Source of the DNA: Globisporangium splendens
Lineage: Eukaryota; Oomycota; Peronosporomycetes; Pythiales; Pythiaceae
Length of the DNA: 64,000 nt
Assembly: GCA_006386115.1 (NCBI GenBank)
Contig: VFIW01000006.1
Span: forward strand, 124,001-188,000
Direction: 5' to 3'
The translations under genes were made by a program, and so were the position numbers. Positions 44,201 to 54,224 of the stretch are shown piece after piece; position 1 is the stretch's first letter, and each line of letters opens with the position of its first letter. The notes beneath the pieces were generated by a model. The model had not been told where the DNA came from and did not search any database. It saw only the letters and a list, made by a program, of their open reading frames with translations.

Positions 44201-47195
44201 CTCGTCGTTATACCTCTCTTTGAAATCGAACTCGCTTTCGATGCGAGCAGCATTGAGAGAGACCCAGTCCATGTGTAAATGGTGCAAAGATCATACTCGC
44301 TTCAACAACATCAGCTCTCTTCGTGGCACGTGGGAGAACGGTGATGCCGATGCACATCATCGCACTTCGATGGTCAATTTGGTTCCGAGGCTGTCGCATA
44401 CAGATGCTTGCACATGTGGATCAAAGTCGTCAGAAGGACTGCGCGATCGTATCCTGTTTTCAACGTGCTGGAGTGCGCTGGGCGGCAAAACTGCGTCAAA
44501 AGCCGAGATGATGTGCATTGATTTTTACAGCTCGAATGATTGCTCTCTTGGCCAATTTCTAGAGAAATACTGCTTTTCAGAAAGTGCCGATGAGTTCAAG
44601 CGTGTGTTTACGACGTCCAAGCTGTCGTTTGCGAACGACACAGTTCGAGTGACACTTCGCGTGAAGGATCTCGGTGATATCAAGGATCAAAGTGACCGAA
44701 TGACTCGCTTATCGGAGCTCCTGCGGGACATCAGCTATCGCGTACCGCGTCAACTCGTTCGCTCCAACCAAGTCCTCATGTGGTCTCGAAGTCTGGATCC
44801 TTCGTGGCCAACTCTGTCAGCGCAGTACACTACTGTGCCACATGACGTGTGGAACTACTCATTTGGCAAGTTCCTAGAGGATATGTTTTACGGAAAGTCG
44901 TTGAGCATCGATGCTATTCGGTTTCCGCACCTGAGCCAGGTAAATGGCTCTCGTGATGCCTCGCTAGTTCATTACTTTTGTCGCCGCGGACGCATTGTGA
45001 GTGTGCAGTGCGAACCTGTCGAACCAGTTCTTCATGTTGCTCTACAACCTGCGCTCTGGAAAGACCATATCGATTACGATCAGCAATCGGCGTCAGTGAA
45101 AGAGCTATGCGAGCTCGCACGCGAGGTTTACGACGTGACCACGTCGAAAGTGGCCGAGTCGATGGCAGATTTAGTAACTCCGTTTATCTCGAAGCACAAT
45201 CTCAAAACCATGCGCAACGAAGTGGAGCTGTGGTATTCCTGCTTTGCATCAAAACTGCAATCGGACCCGCCTCAAGATGTCTTTGCGGAAAATGCTCACT
45301 TCAAGGAGATTTATACCCACGCTGCGGGCTGGAGCTTGCGCATCACGCAAGCGATGCATTCTACCGTGAAGCCGTCAATAAAGCATACCGTGAACAGTCC
45401 AAAGAGTGCGCTCCCTCGCGCTTGGTTTGATCAACTTGCTCAAGCTGGTGCTACGGATGGCAGCTTCATCAACTTCTCCACGGACTCGACCACATCTCCA
45501 GGCGAAGACACAGTGACCGATGTTGCTGGCAATTTGGAGAGCCTCGCCAAGTTTGCACGCAGCTTGGCCTCGGGTGAAAAAATGCCTCCGCAGCTAAATA
45601 TTGTCACGAACGAAGTCGCCAACACGTTGAACACGCAGCGTCACTTAGAATTGTCAGATTTATGGAATACCGATGAGAAAGACGACAGCACAAGCCATTC
45701 TTTCCCAGCGAACGAGTCGTCAGATAGTGGCTCGTATGCAAACAACTTCAGTGCTGCGTCGACGGTGGGATCCATATCGTCACGCAAAGCATTAGACACT
45801 TTCCGGCGTAACCACCAAACGAAAAAGATCGAAGGCTTGGGCTACTTGACGATCCCGAAGAAGATTCTCGCATGGCATCCTAGTCTACCGACGTGCGTGA
45901 AAGACACGACAGTTCTGGTGAATGCTACCCAGCCAACTTCAGTTGTCGCGTATTCGCTTTGCTCGAATCTGTACACGAAGAAAGTGAACCGGTACATTCG
46001 AAAAGAGGCGATTAACCTGGACGCTCCGGTGAATGCCGTTGAACTTGAGACGAAAGCCAACTTGGCTTCACAGGCCGCGATGGTTCGCATGCTGCGATCG
46101 GCAACGCGAAACAACGTGGATCACGTGTTTGTCGATGAGAATCAGTTCCAACCGGCGACGCGATTCAGTTGCAAGTCGTACTACGCAATGCAGTTCCATG
46201 CACTGCGCCGACTATACTATGGTGGTGATCGAAACTATGTCGAATCACTTTGCCATTGCGAGCAATGGAATGCGGCAGGTGGGAAATCTGGAGCTGATTT
46301 CTTGAAGACGCGCGATCAACGGTTCATTGCGAAGGCGATTCCAGAGATCGAACTGCAAATGTTTTTGAGCATGGCGAATGAGTACTTTAGCTACATGGCG
46401 AAGACGTTTGAGAACAACCTGTCGTCGATGCTGAGCAAAGTGTTGGGCGTATACAAGGTGTCGATCTCGGTAAGTTCTTGTTTGTTTGCATGACACTTGA
46501 TTTCCTATGCTATGGTTTGGTCGAACATATCTAATTGTGCCATTCGATTTGGTTGGTTGCATTTGCAGAATGCGAGCCAAGGGGAGTCTGATATCAAGAT
46601 GTGCATCATTGTCATGGAGAACCTGATCTACGGTCGTGATGTGGACTTTTCGTTCGACCTGAAGGGGAAAATGGAGGGGCGATACAAGGAGCATAACGGC
46701 AAAGTAAGCAAGCCTGTGCTGTGGGATCGCAATTTTGTGGAAATGGCCGGTGGAATCCCTCTGCCATTGCAGGAATCTGCGCTGTCGCTACTGCTGTCAG
46801 CGATTGTCAACGACACGGCTTTCCTGTCATCTGTGCAGGCCACCGATTACTCGATGCTCATCGGCTACGACGTGAAGAAGCAAGAGGTCGTGGCGAGTAT
46901 CATCGACTACATCCATAAATACGACTTTATGAAGATGGTTGAGCACGCAGGCAAGCGGTTGATCCAGGAAGAAGGTGAGATCACGGTGCTGAATCCAAAG
47001 CACTATCGCAAACGCTTTTGCCAGGCGATGACCAAGTACTTCATGACGATCCCGTCGCGGTACACGAAGGTGACGACGGTGACGCGCAATCTGACTGCGA
47101 TCAAAGAAGAGGAGGAGAATGAAAACTCTCCGCCTGTGAGTGCAGCGCGGCGCATTTCTGCCGTCAACCGACAATCTGTCGTGAGTGCAATATAA
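41241..47195 (+). CDS. PDZ-FYVE-Cpn60-PIP kinase, Fab1/PIKfyve-like
   Basis: Two exons (41241-46469 and 46569-47195, GTAAGT/TTGCAG, phase 0) give about 1951 residues. The ATG at 41241 is the first in frame. Domains in order: a PDZ-like segment at about 145-210 (VLGIQPDAVVVSLNGRSL); a FYVE zinc finger at about 300-370 with WMSD, RRRHHCRSCG and four CxxC pairs, which binds PtdIns3P; a Cpn60/TCP1-like segment at about 770-965 (YMHIATEKIMTLHPDIVMF, LVDLQRIARCTGASLL); a Cys-rich region (CKWCKDHTRF, ACTCGSKSSEGLRDRILF); and a kinase at about 1625-1930 (GGKSGADFLKTRDQRFIAKA, IIVMENL, FDLKG, DYSMLIGYD, IIDYIHKYD). This is the PIKfyve plan: it makes PtdIns(3,5)P2 on endosomes and vacuoles. The extra N-terminal PDZ-like domain is unusual. 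All kinase motifs are present. Confidence 0.92.
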
Positions 47196-47605
47196 TGAGT
47201 GCAGTAGAGAGAAAAATATGCTTGTGGAGTGGAATGTGGTCGTAGACTTCTTATTGTTGGCTAGTGTGCGTGCTGAACCGAGTTCGTAAAATGGGAAAAC
47301 AGCATTGAACAGTGACTATTGCTGCAAAGGGTAAAGTGCAAGCACCAAAGTTTTGTCTATGGAGGTATGGTTCACCACACAGATCAAACAGCTCACGTAG
47401 TCGGTCAGTGCGCAGCAGAGGCTTTCGAGATGGCTACACCAAATGAAGAGTGATGGACTGCCACAGAGTGACCCAAGTGTCGCATACACTGGGAATCGTG
47501 CCAAAGTCACAAGGCTTCCAACAATTCTCAACGGACAACAGCCGCAGCAGCAACAACATCAACACACAGGCGACACTATGAAGGAACCTAGGTCTTGTTC
47601 TTTGT
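47196..47605. other. Intergenic region between the PIP kinase and the transposase-like gene
   Basis: About 410 bases without a gene. A CAG-rich stretch (GCAGCAGCAACAACATCAAC) lies near 47539. I saw no obvious terminal inverted repeat for the adjacent transposase-like gene here. Confidence 0.4.
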
Positions 47606-48679
47606 TTATACTACGATGGTTGCGTCGGTGGCAGACTTTTCCTCTGACTTGAGCGCTGCCTGGGCGAAACTTCTCGTCATTCCCACGCTCTTGGCGCATT
47701 CCTCTGCGGTCGCGGCCATCGGGAGCTTCTCGACCGCCGCGCGCACGAGGAACGCTGATCGGTGCTCGATCACGGTCTTGCCCTCGGGCGTGTTCACGAT
47801 CTGCTGCTCATGCTCTTGCAAAAACTGCTTCACGAGCGTCTTGAACGTCGCAAACACGCTGTCGCACGGGTTCAGCATCGAGCTGAGCGGCGGGAGACGC
47901 AAGAGCGTCACGCCGAGGTACTTTTCATCGACAAGCACGTCCTGGGCGTTGGCAAAGCACGTTGCGTTGTCGAGCACAAGCACGACACTCGACATCTCGA
48001 CCGTCCTGTCCCCATTATCCTGTGTGATCGCGTCCAGTGTGCGCTTGACGAATGCACTCATGTCTTCAGGCTTCAATGCGCCCGACGCGTGCTCCCACAG
48101 CGCGACGCCCTGGTCCGACAAACACGCCAGCACGTGCAGGTTGCGACAGCGCTCCATCTTCTTTGCGCACCAGATATTGTAGTTAGTCTCATCGATGTAA
48201 AAGACCTGCTTGGCTGCATCCTGATAGAACTTCTCGATCTGCGTCATGTATTCCAAGCGCGCGCGTTTCTGCTGGTCCAGGCTCGCAAAGTGGTCGGGGA
48301 TTTGAACTTTCCGCAGCGAGTACATCATGCAGTGGAGACGCTTCTGGATCGTTTGCTGCACGACCTTGAGCCCAAACTCCTTGAGCAACCCCTCGGCCAT
48401 CTCGCGCAGCGTGATGAAGCAGTTCTCCGAGATCAGGCGCTCGAGGAACTCGAGGTGCTCCGGTTTGATCTTCTCGGCGCGCTTGCCGCCCCAGGGTGAC
48501 TTGGGTGCTGGCGGCGTCTCCAGCAGGTCGTTCTTGCGCGCCTCGCTCACCCAGAGCCACGCGGTCTTGTACTTGACCTCGAGCGCGTCGGCCACAGTCT
48601 TCCAGTCGCCCCCTTTCTGCGCGATGCGCAGGATGCGCTGCTTGGAGAGCTGCCGCGCCACGGTCTCGGGCTTCGGCAT
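47606..48679 (-). CDS. IS630/Tc1-type DDE transposase-derived protein
   Basis: 357 residues from the ATG at 48679. The N-terminal half has two helix-turn-helix-like parts (QRILRIAQKGGDWKTVADAL, ENCFITLREMAEGLLKEFGL). The catalytic core has YIDETNYNIW (about 162), VLVLDNATCFANAQ (about 235) and LPPLSSMLNPCDSVFATFK (about 270), the last being the NPxE/D step of the Tc1/IS630 family. A DDD triad is thus present. In active elements the final motif is usually NPIE with a following Trp; here it is NPCDSVF. The frame is intact, and no terminal inverted repeats or TA target duplication were spotted at its edges. It may be a recently inserted element whose ends I missed, or a domesticated gene. Oomycetes carry many such elements. 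Confidence 0.75.
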   Translation of the reverse strand: MPKPETVARQLSKQRILRIAQKGGDWKTVADALEVKYKTAWLWVSEARKNDLLETPPAPKSPWGGKRAEKIKPEHLEFLERLISENCFITLREMAEGLLKEFGLKVVQQTIQKRLHCMMYSLRKVQIPDHFASLDQQKRARLEYMTQIEKFYQDAAKQVFYIDETNYNIWCAKKMERCRNLHVLACLSDQGVALWEHASGALKPEDMSAFVKRTLDAITQDNGDRTVEMSSVVLVLDNATCFANAQDVLVDEKYLGVTLLRLPPLSSMLNPCDSVFATFKTLVKQFLQEHEQQIVNTPEGKTVIEHRSAFLVRAAVEKLPMAATAEECAKSVGMTRSFAQAALKSEEKSATDATIVV

Positions 48680-49178
48680 CACTGTCGCTTGGACGTTCTT
48701 ATGTATGGACTTGGCAATAGGCGCTGCTTGTGGAACAGAGACTTGTATGAGCGAAGACAAAGTGAGTGAATTATCAACTCTCTGAATTTATACCCACTCT
48801 TTCCTCGGGCTTTGAGCCAGTGGAATTCGAATCTTGGACGTTTCCGTTTCCCAACTTTTGCATTCTTTCGGTTTTCTTGCTTCTCACTTGCATGTCGCAT
48901 GATCTATTCCTGGCTTCCATCCAGCCAATCAGCATGCTTAGAACTTTCTCTACCTCGTCTCTGATTGGCGGAATAGTCGATTTTGAAAAATGCGTTCTCT
49001 CTTAAAAGCGCCTCGTTTTCCCGCCTCTCCTCTCCCTCTTCTCTTCTCTTCTCTTCTCTTTTTGTTTTTGTTTGTTTTTCTCTTCCTTCTTTCTGCGCCG
49101 CGCTTTTGAGCCTTTCGCGTCAAAGTGCCATTTTCGCCCTGCAGCTGCTTATAAAATCGTATAAGTTATTGGCGCTGC
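48680..49178. promoter_or_regulatory. Divergent promoter between two transposase-derived genes, with pyrimidine tract
   Basis: About 500 bases separate ATGs pointing outwards. A pyrimidine tract of tandem TCTTC units (about 49020-49065) grades into T-rich sequence. A TATA-like CTTATAAAATC at about 49148-49158 lies about 25 bases before the rightward ATG, closer than usual. Confidence 0.4.
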
Positions 49179-51170
49179 ATGATGCAGAAACCTTCAAGTC
49201 CTAATACTACGCACGCGCTGCTGCAGCAGCAGATGAGCGCCATGAACAACCTCAGCGCCATGAACGCCATGAACCTCCAGCAGATGAACGCGGCCGCCGC
49301 GCTGCAGCAGCAGATGAACGCAGCCGCGGGGCTCGCGAGCGCGACGTCGCACTTGGGCTCGGCTTCTGCGTCCACGACGCCCAACGGCAAGCGCGGCGCA
49401 AGTTCAAGCGGCTCTGGTGCTCGTGGCACCTCTGGAGGCGACGCCGGCAAGAAGCGTCGCGGCGACGGTGGCGGCAACCTCACGGTCGAGCAGAAGCGCC
49501 GCATCTGCGAGAAGCACCGCTCGACGCCCAAGATCACGCAGAAGGACCTCTGCCGATGGGCCAAGCTCGAGTTCAACCTCAAGAAGGCGCCAACGCAGCC
49601 GACCATGTCCAACATCCTCAAGCACGAGCACCTGTTCAAGGACAATGTCGGCGGCGTGCTGGGCGCGGAGCGCAAGACGATCCGTCCGACCAAGCACGCG
49701 CATTTCGACCAAGTGCTCGCGAACTGGGTCATGGAGCGACAGAACAAGGGCAACATCACTGGCGACATGATCAAGACCAAGGGCCGCGAACTCGTCAAGC
49801 AGATGGGGCTCGACGGCAAGCTGGGCTTCTCGAACGGCTGGCTCGCGTCGTTCAAGGCGCGCCACGGACTCATCAAGCGCGCGGGCGGGAACATTGGTCC
49901 GCACGACAAGATCATGGGTACGGGTATGAACCCCGATGGCACGAGTGGCGCGAACCTCATGGAGGCGCCTGGCATGGCGCTCGGGGGTGGCGTGCTCTCG
50001 GTGGACCCGAACTACATGCTGCCGCCGGTGTCGATGGACTTGACGCTCGAGCAGATCCAAGACACGCTGCGCGACTACGTGCCGAGCGACATCTACACAG
50101 TCGACGAGACGGGTTTGTTCTACCGCGCGCCACCCAACAAACTTGTTCAGGGCGACGACGCGCAGAGTTTGCTCGCTGACGAAGCGAAGCTGACCGTGCT
50201 GCTGGCGGTGAACGCCGACGCCACGGATCTGATGGAGCCGTACATTATTGGCAGCATCCTGCCACCACGAAACATCAAGAATGCGTCGATCTCGCAGCTC
50301 GGATACCACTACGTGTGCAGCAGCAAGTCGCGCATGACGGTGTTCATCTTCCAGCAGTGGTTGCGGGACTTCAACGCGCGCATGGCAAGTGCGCACCGCA
50401 ATGTCGTGCTCTTGTTGGATAATGCACCGTCGCACGTGCTCGGCTGTGTCACGCTCTCGAACGTGCGTGTGATCATGTTTGCGCCGCACTTGGGTATGAA
50501 AGTGCAGCCGATGCGCGGCGGCATCCTTGCTGCGTTCAAGGGCAAATACCGCTTGAAGCACTTGACGCTCGCGATCGACCATTTGGAGGACGGACTCTCG
50601 GATATCTACCGCCTCACGCAGCTGCAGGCGATGCGATGGATCACTGAAGCGTGGCAGCAGACGTCCAAGGAGGCGATCATTAATGCGTGGAAGCCGCTTG
50701 GCGTGTCGGTGCCGTTCCCGTTTGACGCAGCCATGGATGGCTCGGATGACAAGAACGTCGAAGAAGAACTCTGGGGGTTGCTCTACTGCCTGCAGCTCAG
50801 TGGCATCGTGAACACAAAGGTGCTCGTGAACTCTCGCTGGGAGAATGATATCCACAAACGTTTGAACGAAGACATGATCGAAGACCCACAGGAGAATGAA
50901 GAGGAGTTCCGCATCCCAGACCCAACGCCGCTGGATCCAAGTGGCGTGGCAGATCACCATCTCCACCATGACGAGGAAGGTGGGAACAGCGTGCAGCCAC
51001 TGACCGCCAAGGAGCAGCTCAAGTCGTTCCGTGATGTAATCCGATACTTGGAGCGCACGGGCACCCCGGATGTGCGGGATCCACAGTTGCTCAGCGTCGT
51101 CGAGTTCCTCAAGAAGAAACAGCTCAGTCTCCGATTCGACAATGCGAGCTCCACGGCATTGACGATCTAA
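49179..51170 (+). CDS. CENP-B/Tigger-like DDE protein with lost third catalytic acid
   Basis: 663 residues, one exon. Residues 1-60 are Met/Gln/Ala-rich. Residues about 95-150 (LTVEQKRRICEKHRSTPKIT, then DLCRWAKLEF) are a CENP-B-type helix-turn-helix; a second DNA-binding module follows (ANWVMERQNKGNITGDMIK, FSNGWLASFKARHGL). The DDE core has YTVDETGLFYR (about 309) and VLLLDNAPSH (about 412). The third motif is VQPMRGGILAAFKGKYR (about 442), where the family normally has QPMDQG; the Asp is replaced by Arg. The protein should bind DNA but not transpose by the standard mechanism. It is therefore probably domesticated, as CENP-B and Jerky proteins are. The C-terminus is acidic, then helical. 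The substitution is read directly; domestication is inferred. Confidence 0.85.
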   Translation: MMQKPSSPNTTHALLQQQMSAMNNLSAMNAMNLQQMNAAAALQQQMNAAAGLASATSHLGSASASTTPNGKRGASSSGSGARGTSGGDAGKKRRGDGGGNLTVEQKRRICEKHRSTPKITQKDLCRWAKLEFNLKKAPTQPTMSNILKHEHLFKDNVGGVLGAERKTIRPTKHAHFDQVLANWVMERQNKGNITGDMIKTKGRELVKQMGLDGKLGFSNGWLASFKARHGLIKRAGGNIGPHDKIMGTGMNPDGTSGANLMEAPGMALGGGVLSVDPNYMLPPVSMDLTLEQIQDTLRDYVPSDIYTVDETGLFYRAPPNKLVQGDDAQSLLADEAKLTVLLAVNADATDLMEPYIIGSILPPRNIKNASISQLGYHYVCSSKSRMTVFIFQQWLRDFNARMASAHRNVVLLLDNAPSHVLGCVTLSNVRVIMFAPHLGMKVQPMRGGILAAFKGKYRLKHLTLAIDHLEDGLSDIYRLTQLQAMRWITEAWQQTSKEAIINAWKPLGVSVPFPFDAAMDGSDDKNVEEELWGLLYCLQLSGIVNTKVLVNSRWENDIHKRLNEDMIEDPQENEEEFRIPDPTPLDPSGVADHHLHHDEEGGNSVQPLTAKEQLKSFRDVIRYLERTGTPDVRDPQLLSVVEFLKKKQLSLRFDNASSTALTI

Positions 51171-51342
51171 GCCAAAAGAAAAGGAAAAAGAAGCAATCTG
51201 AACACACTCAAGGATATGGACAATTTCAGCTTCCGGCAGTTCAGGTGCTTTGTTTGCATGCTCTTTTATTCTCTAATGTTGTGTCCTAAGTGAAAATGGA
51301 ACCATGTTTTTGTTTTGTGCTTACTCTTGGGCATTGGTTGTG

Positions 51343-53985
51343 TTAACTTGAGATTGTTTCGAGACATGGGAGCTGCATTCGTGTTCTGCCAGCTTTTGCA
51401 GCCACGGGGCGAGGCTGCTGCTGAGGCTGAAGGTGATCCCTTATGCCAGTGTCGATCATCTCTCGCAAGGAGTTCGCTTCCTCCTCAAGCGAGTTGAGCA
51501 ACCCGACCAACCGAGCGCGGAAGGGACGATGCGCTTGGCACTGACTTCGACACTGACGCTCGTCCAACGCCATTTGCCGAGAGCACGCTGCAGCAGCTCC
51601 TTCATCTACGAAAGTAGCTGCGCTCGCACATCGACGCTCCGGCAGCTGCAGACTTGGCGGAAGAGGATGTAACCCACTAGGTTCTTCTCGTTGCTGGTCG
51701 CCAGGACTTTGCTGCGGCGGATCTGACGGCAAGCCTGACCACCAACTTTGAATGTTGATCATGCCGTTGCTACTTGGAGTTCCAAGGTCTCGCAGCAAGT
51801 TCGATGCCACCTCGATCGCCGTGGCGGGGCGACCCATTTGTGTTGGCGAGTGAGCAAAACGAGTGGATGCATGCTGAGCGGTTGCAGTTGTCACAGAAGA
51901 AACAAGTTTCGAGTGTAAACTATCGTTCTCGTCTCGAAGTTGCCGCGTTTCCTGCTCTTTCACGGTCAAACTCGCACGGAGCTCTACCATTATGAAGCAA
52001 AAACGAGAGCGTGAGCAAGGCTTTTTCAAGAACATGCATCAAAATAGTGGTTTTACCTTCCTGTAGCTGCTGGGAGGCGAGCAGCTCCAGCTGCGCTCGC
52101 TGTGCTTGCCTCTCAGCAAATTCGAGCCTTCTTCTCAGGATCTCTGCTTCAGCGTTCTGTCCTTCCTCCCATTGCTTCAGCTGCAGTTGCAGGCGGCTCA
52201 TTTCCTGCCGCAGGTGGCTGCTCGACGATTTCAATGTGGTATTTTCATCCCTCAGGCGAGCTACTTGGCTCTCAAGTTGGCCGATTTTCACATCCGCGTC
52301 GTCGAGATCTGCTTGCTGTTGCTGGAGCTGAGCGATTCGGTGGTGATGCAGCGCGTCTCCCTCCGTTTTCCGCACATCGATCAGCGTATTTGCTACCAAT
52401 CTGGCGTGCTCGAATTCGTGGCGATCGCATTGCATCTCGACGATTGTACGACGCAGACTGTTGATCTCCTCTTGCATGATATCATCCGAGAGATGACTTG
52501 CCGAAGCGCTAGGAGGACTGTGCGCTCTTGGTGTCTCGGCATCGTTGCCAGCAGGATCATCGCCTTCACAGGGCTGAGCGTGTCCATCACGCTTCTCTGG
52601 GGATCCCCCTGTGCTAATATTCGAGGCGTGGTGTGACGTTGGGAGGTACTGTTCACACTTTCGATTCTCCAATTGCTGGATATAGCGGTACAAACTCTCA
52701 CTGCAGCAAAACCATAACAAGCATGACCACTTTCCACTTCGTCACCCAGCAACAATATTTGAATCGCATAGGCACTCACATTTTCTCCCTCAAGGTGGTC
52801 AGCAGTTCCTTGTACTCGATGCCGCTCGTGGTTTTCTCATTGTTCACGTGAGGCGTATTCAGAATTGACTTGGCGCGTGCGCCGAACCGAAGCGTCGACA
52901 GCGTTTCGTCCATGCGCGTGTAGCTGCTGGAGCATGTCAGCAGCAAATGCGTTTTCGCATTTCCGCCGAGTGAACTCTGCAAAAGTCGCGTCAGTTTGCT
53001 GTCGCGATACGGAATAAACTTGGATTTCCCATCGACCAACGCATTGATCACGTTGCCGAGCGCCGAGAGCGACTGCAAAAGAGAAAACGACACAAGTCAG
53101 CTCCATGTTCAACAGGACGAAGCAAACAGGTATGAAGCGACTTTCACGTACTCGGTTGATGTGCTTCGCCTCGTCGAGACGCTTTCCACTATCCCCCATC
53201 TTCCTGGTCTTCTCGGATCCAGCCAAATCCACCAGTAGCAACTTGCCGCTGAGCTTCACATGCATCGCGCGATTCCGTTTCATGAACGCGAGCGTAAACA
53301 CCGAGTGACTGCGACTGGACTCGGTGTTCATCAACGTCGCGCCTGTGGCTCGTTGAGCCATGCCTCGCGCGAGGATCGCGAGTCCACTCGCGACACTTGA
53401 GATCTGAATCGCACTCGCGCCGTCCACAAAGACGTCTCCATCTTTGTCCTCGCGGATCTTCAAGTGCTTGGAATTGTGAGGCAGCAACAAATCACGCAAA
53501 TTTTCCTGGTACACTTCAATGAAGCTCGCCGTGAGCGCAACATCAAATTTGGAGCCATCGATCCGCTGTAGCTCTTCAAAGACAGCCTCGATCGCGCGCG
53601 GGATGAGTCCTCTGGACTCACCATCGCCATTGCCGACTGTTGTGAACGTTTTCCCACTCCCCGTTTGGCCGTATGCGAGGATGGTGCAATTGTATCCTTG
53701 TAGGAAGTCGTCGACCATTGGTCTGCCGATTCGTTTAAACACGGTTTCCTGGGTTGCTTGGCCAGAGAAGACACTGTCAAAGCAGGAATACGCACTTGAA
53801 CCCGGCGCTAGCGAAGAGGTAGACGTGCTGATTCTACCGTTGTTCTTCTCATCCACAACGCCGTTTGGATGCACGAGAATTGTCCGCGCATCGTCGCCGA
53901 TGGAGATGCATGGTCGACAGGTTTCCGCTCCCTCGTCGTTGCTTTCGCGGACTCGGCAACTTACCTGGATGCCGTGATTCCCCAT
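51343..53985 (-). CDS. Kinesin-1-like N-terminal motor with coiled-coil tail
   Basis: Four exons (53985-53152, 53072-52780, 52700-52057, 51983-51343) join in phase to about 803 residues. The motor has P-loop GQTGSGKT (about 107), switch I NTESSRSH and switch [13 protein letters not shown]. The block after it, [20 protein letters not shown] (split by the first intron), is characteristic of kinesin-1. [17 protein letters not shown] and [11 protein letters not shown] complete the motor. The opening reads CRVRESND where most kinesins have CRxRP. The tail contains two coiled coils separated by Pro/Ser-rich spacers ([36 protein letters not shown]) and is shorter than a standard heavy chain. Plus-end cargo transport is the likely role; cargo is unknown. 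Confidence 0.88.
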
Positions 53986-54224
53986 TTCCCATGAAGTTAA
54001 TCACCGTGAGCAAGCAGCAATGCTCCAAGTGAACACATCCTAAAAATACCAAGCAGATGCGAGGGGATCCAATGAACTCCGATAGCTCTTTCACGCGTAC
54101 GAATCTATTCAAAAGTGTGTTAGCGTCAAGCACTCAGATATGTAGTGTCAGCAGCACGGCTCGAAGCGTACACCAGCACGAGACATGCACACGGATCTAC
54201 CTCACGTGTGCTTGAGACACAAAG

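Noticed and set aside
48800..48860. tRNA-like TTCGAATC near 48830
   Set aside because: No matching acceptor stem, anticodon arm or A/B box spacing could be built around it.
48760..49060. Terminal inverted repeat of a Tc1-type element
   Set aside because: Reading both flanks of the transposase-like gene by eye, no matching inverted ends with TA duplication were found; a computed search could still find them.
49404..50969. 521-codon minus-strand open frame
   Set aside because: It lies exactly antisense to the CENP-B-like gene, is Arg/His/Val-rich and has no domain; it is a shadow of a GC-rich coding strand.
52837..53985. Early splice at GTAAGT in codons 8-9 of the kinesin-1-like gene
   Set aside because: Those bases encode the conserved VSCRV beta-strand of the motor, so they are coding.
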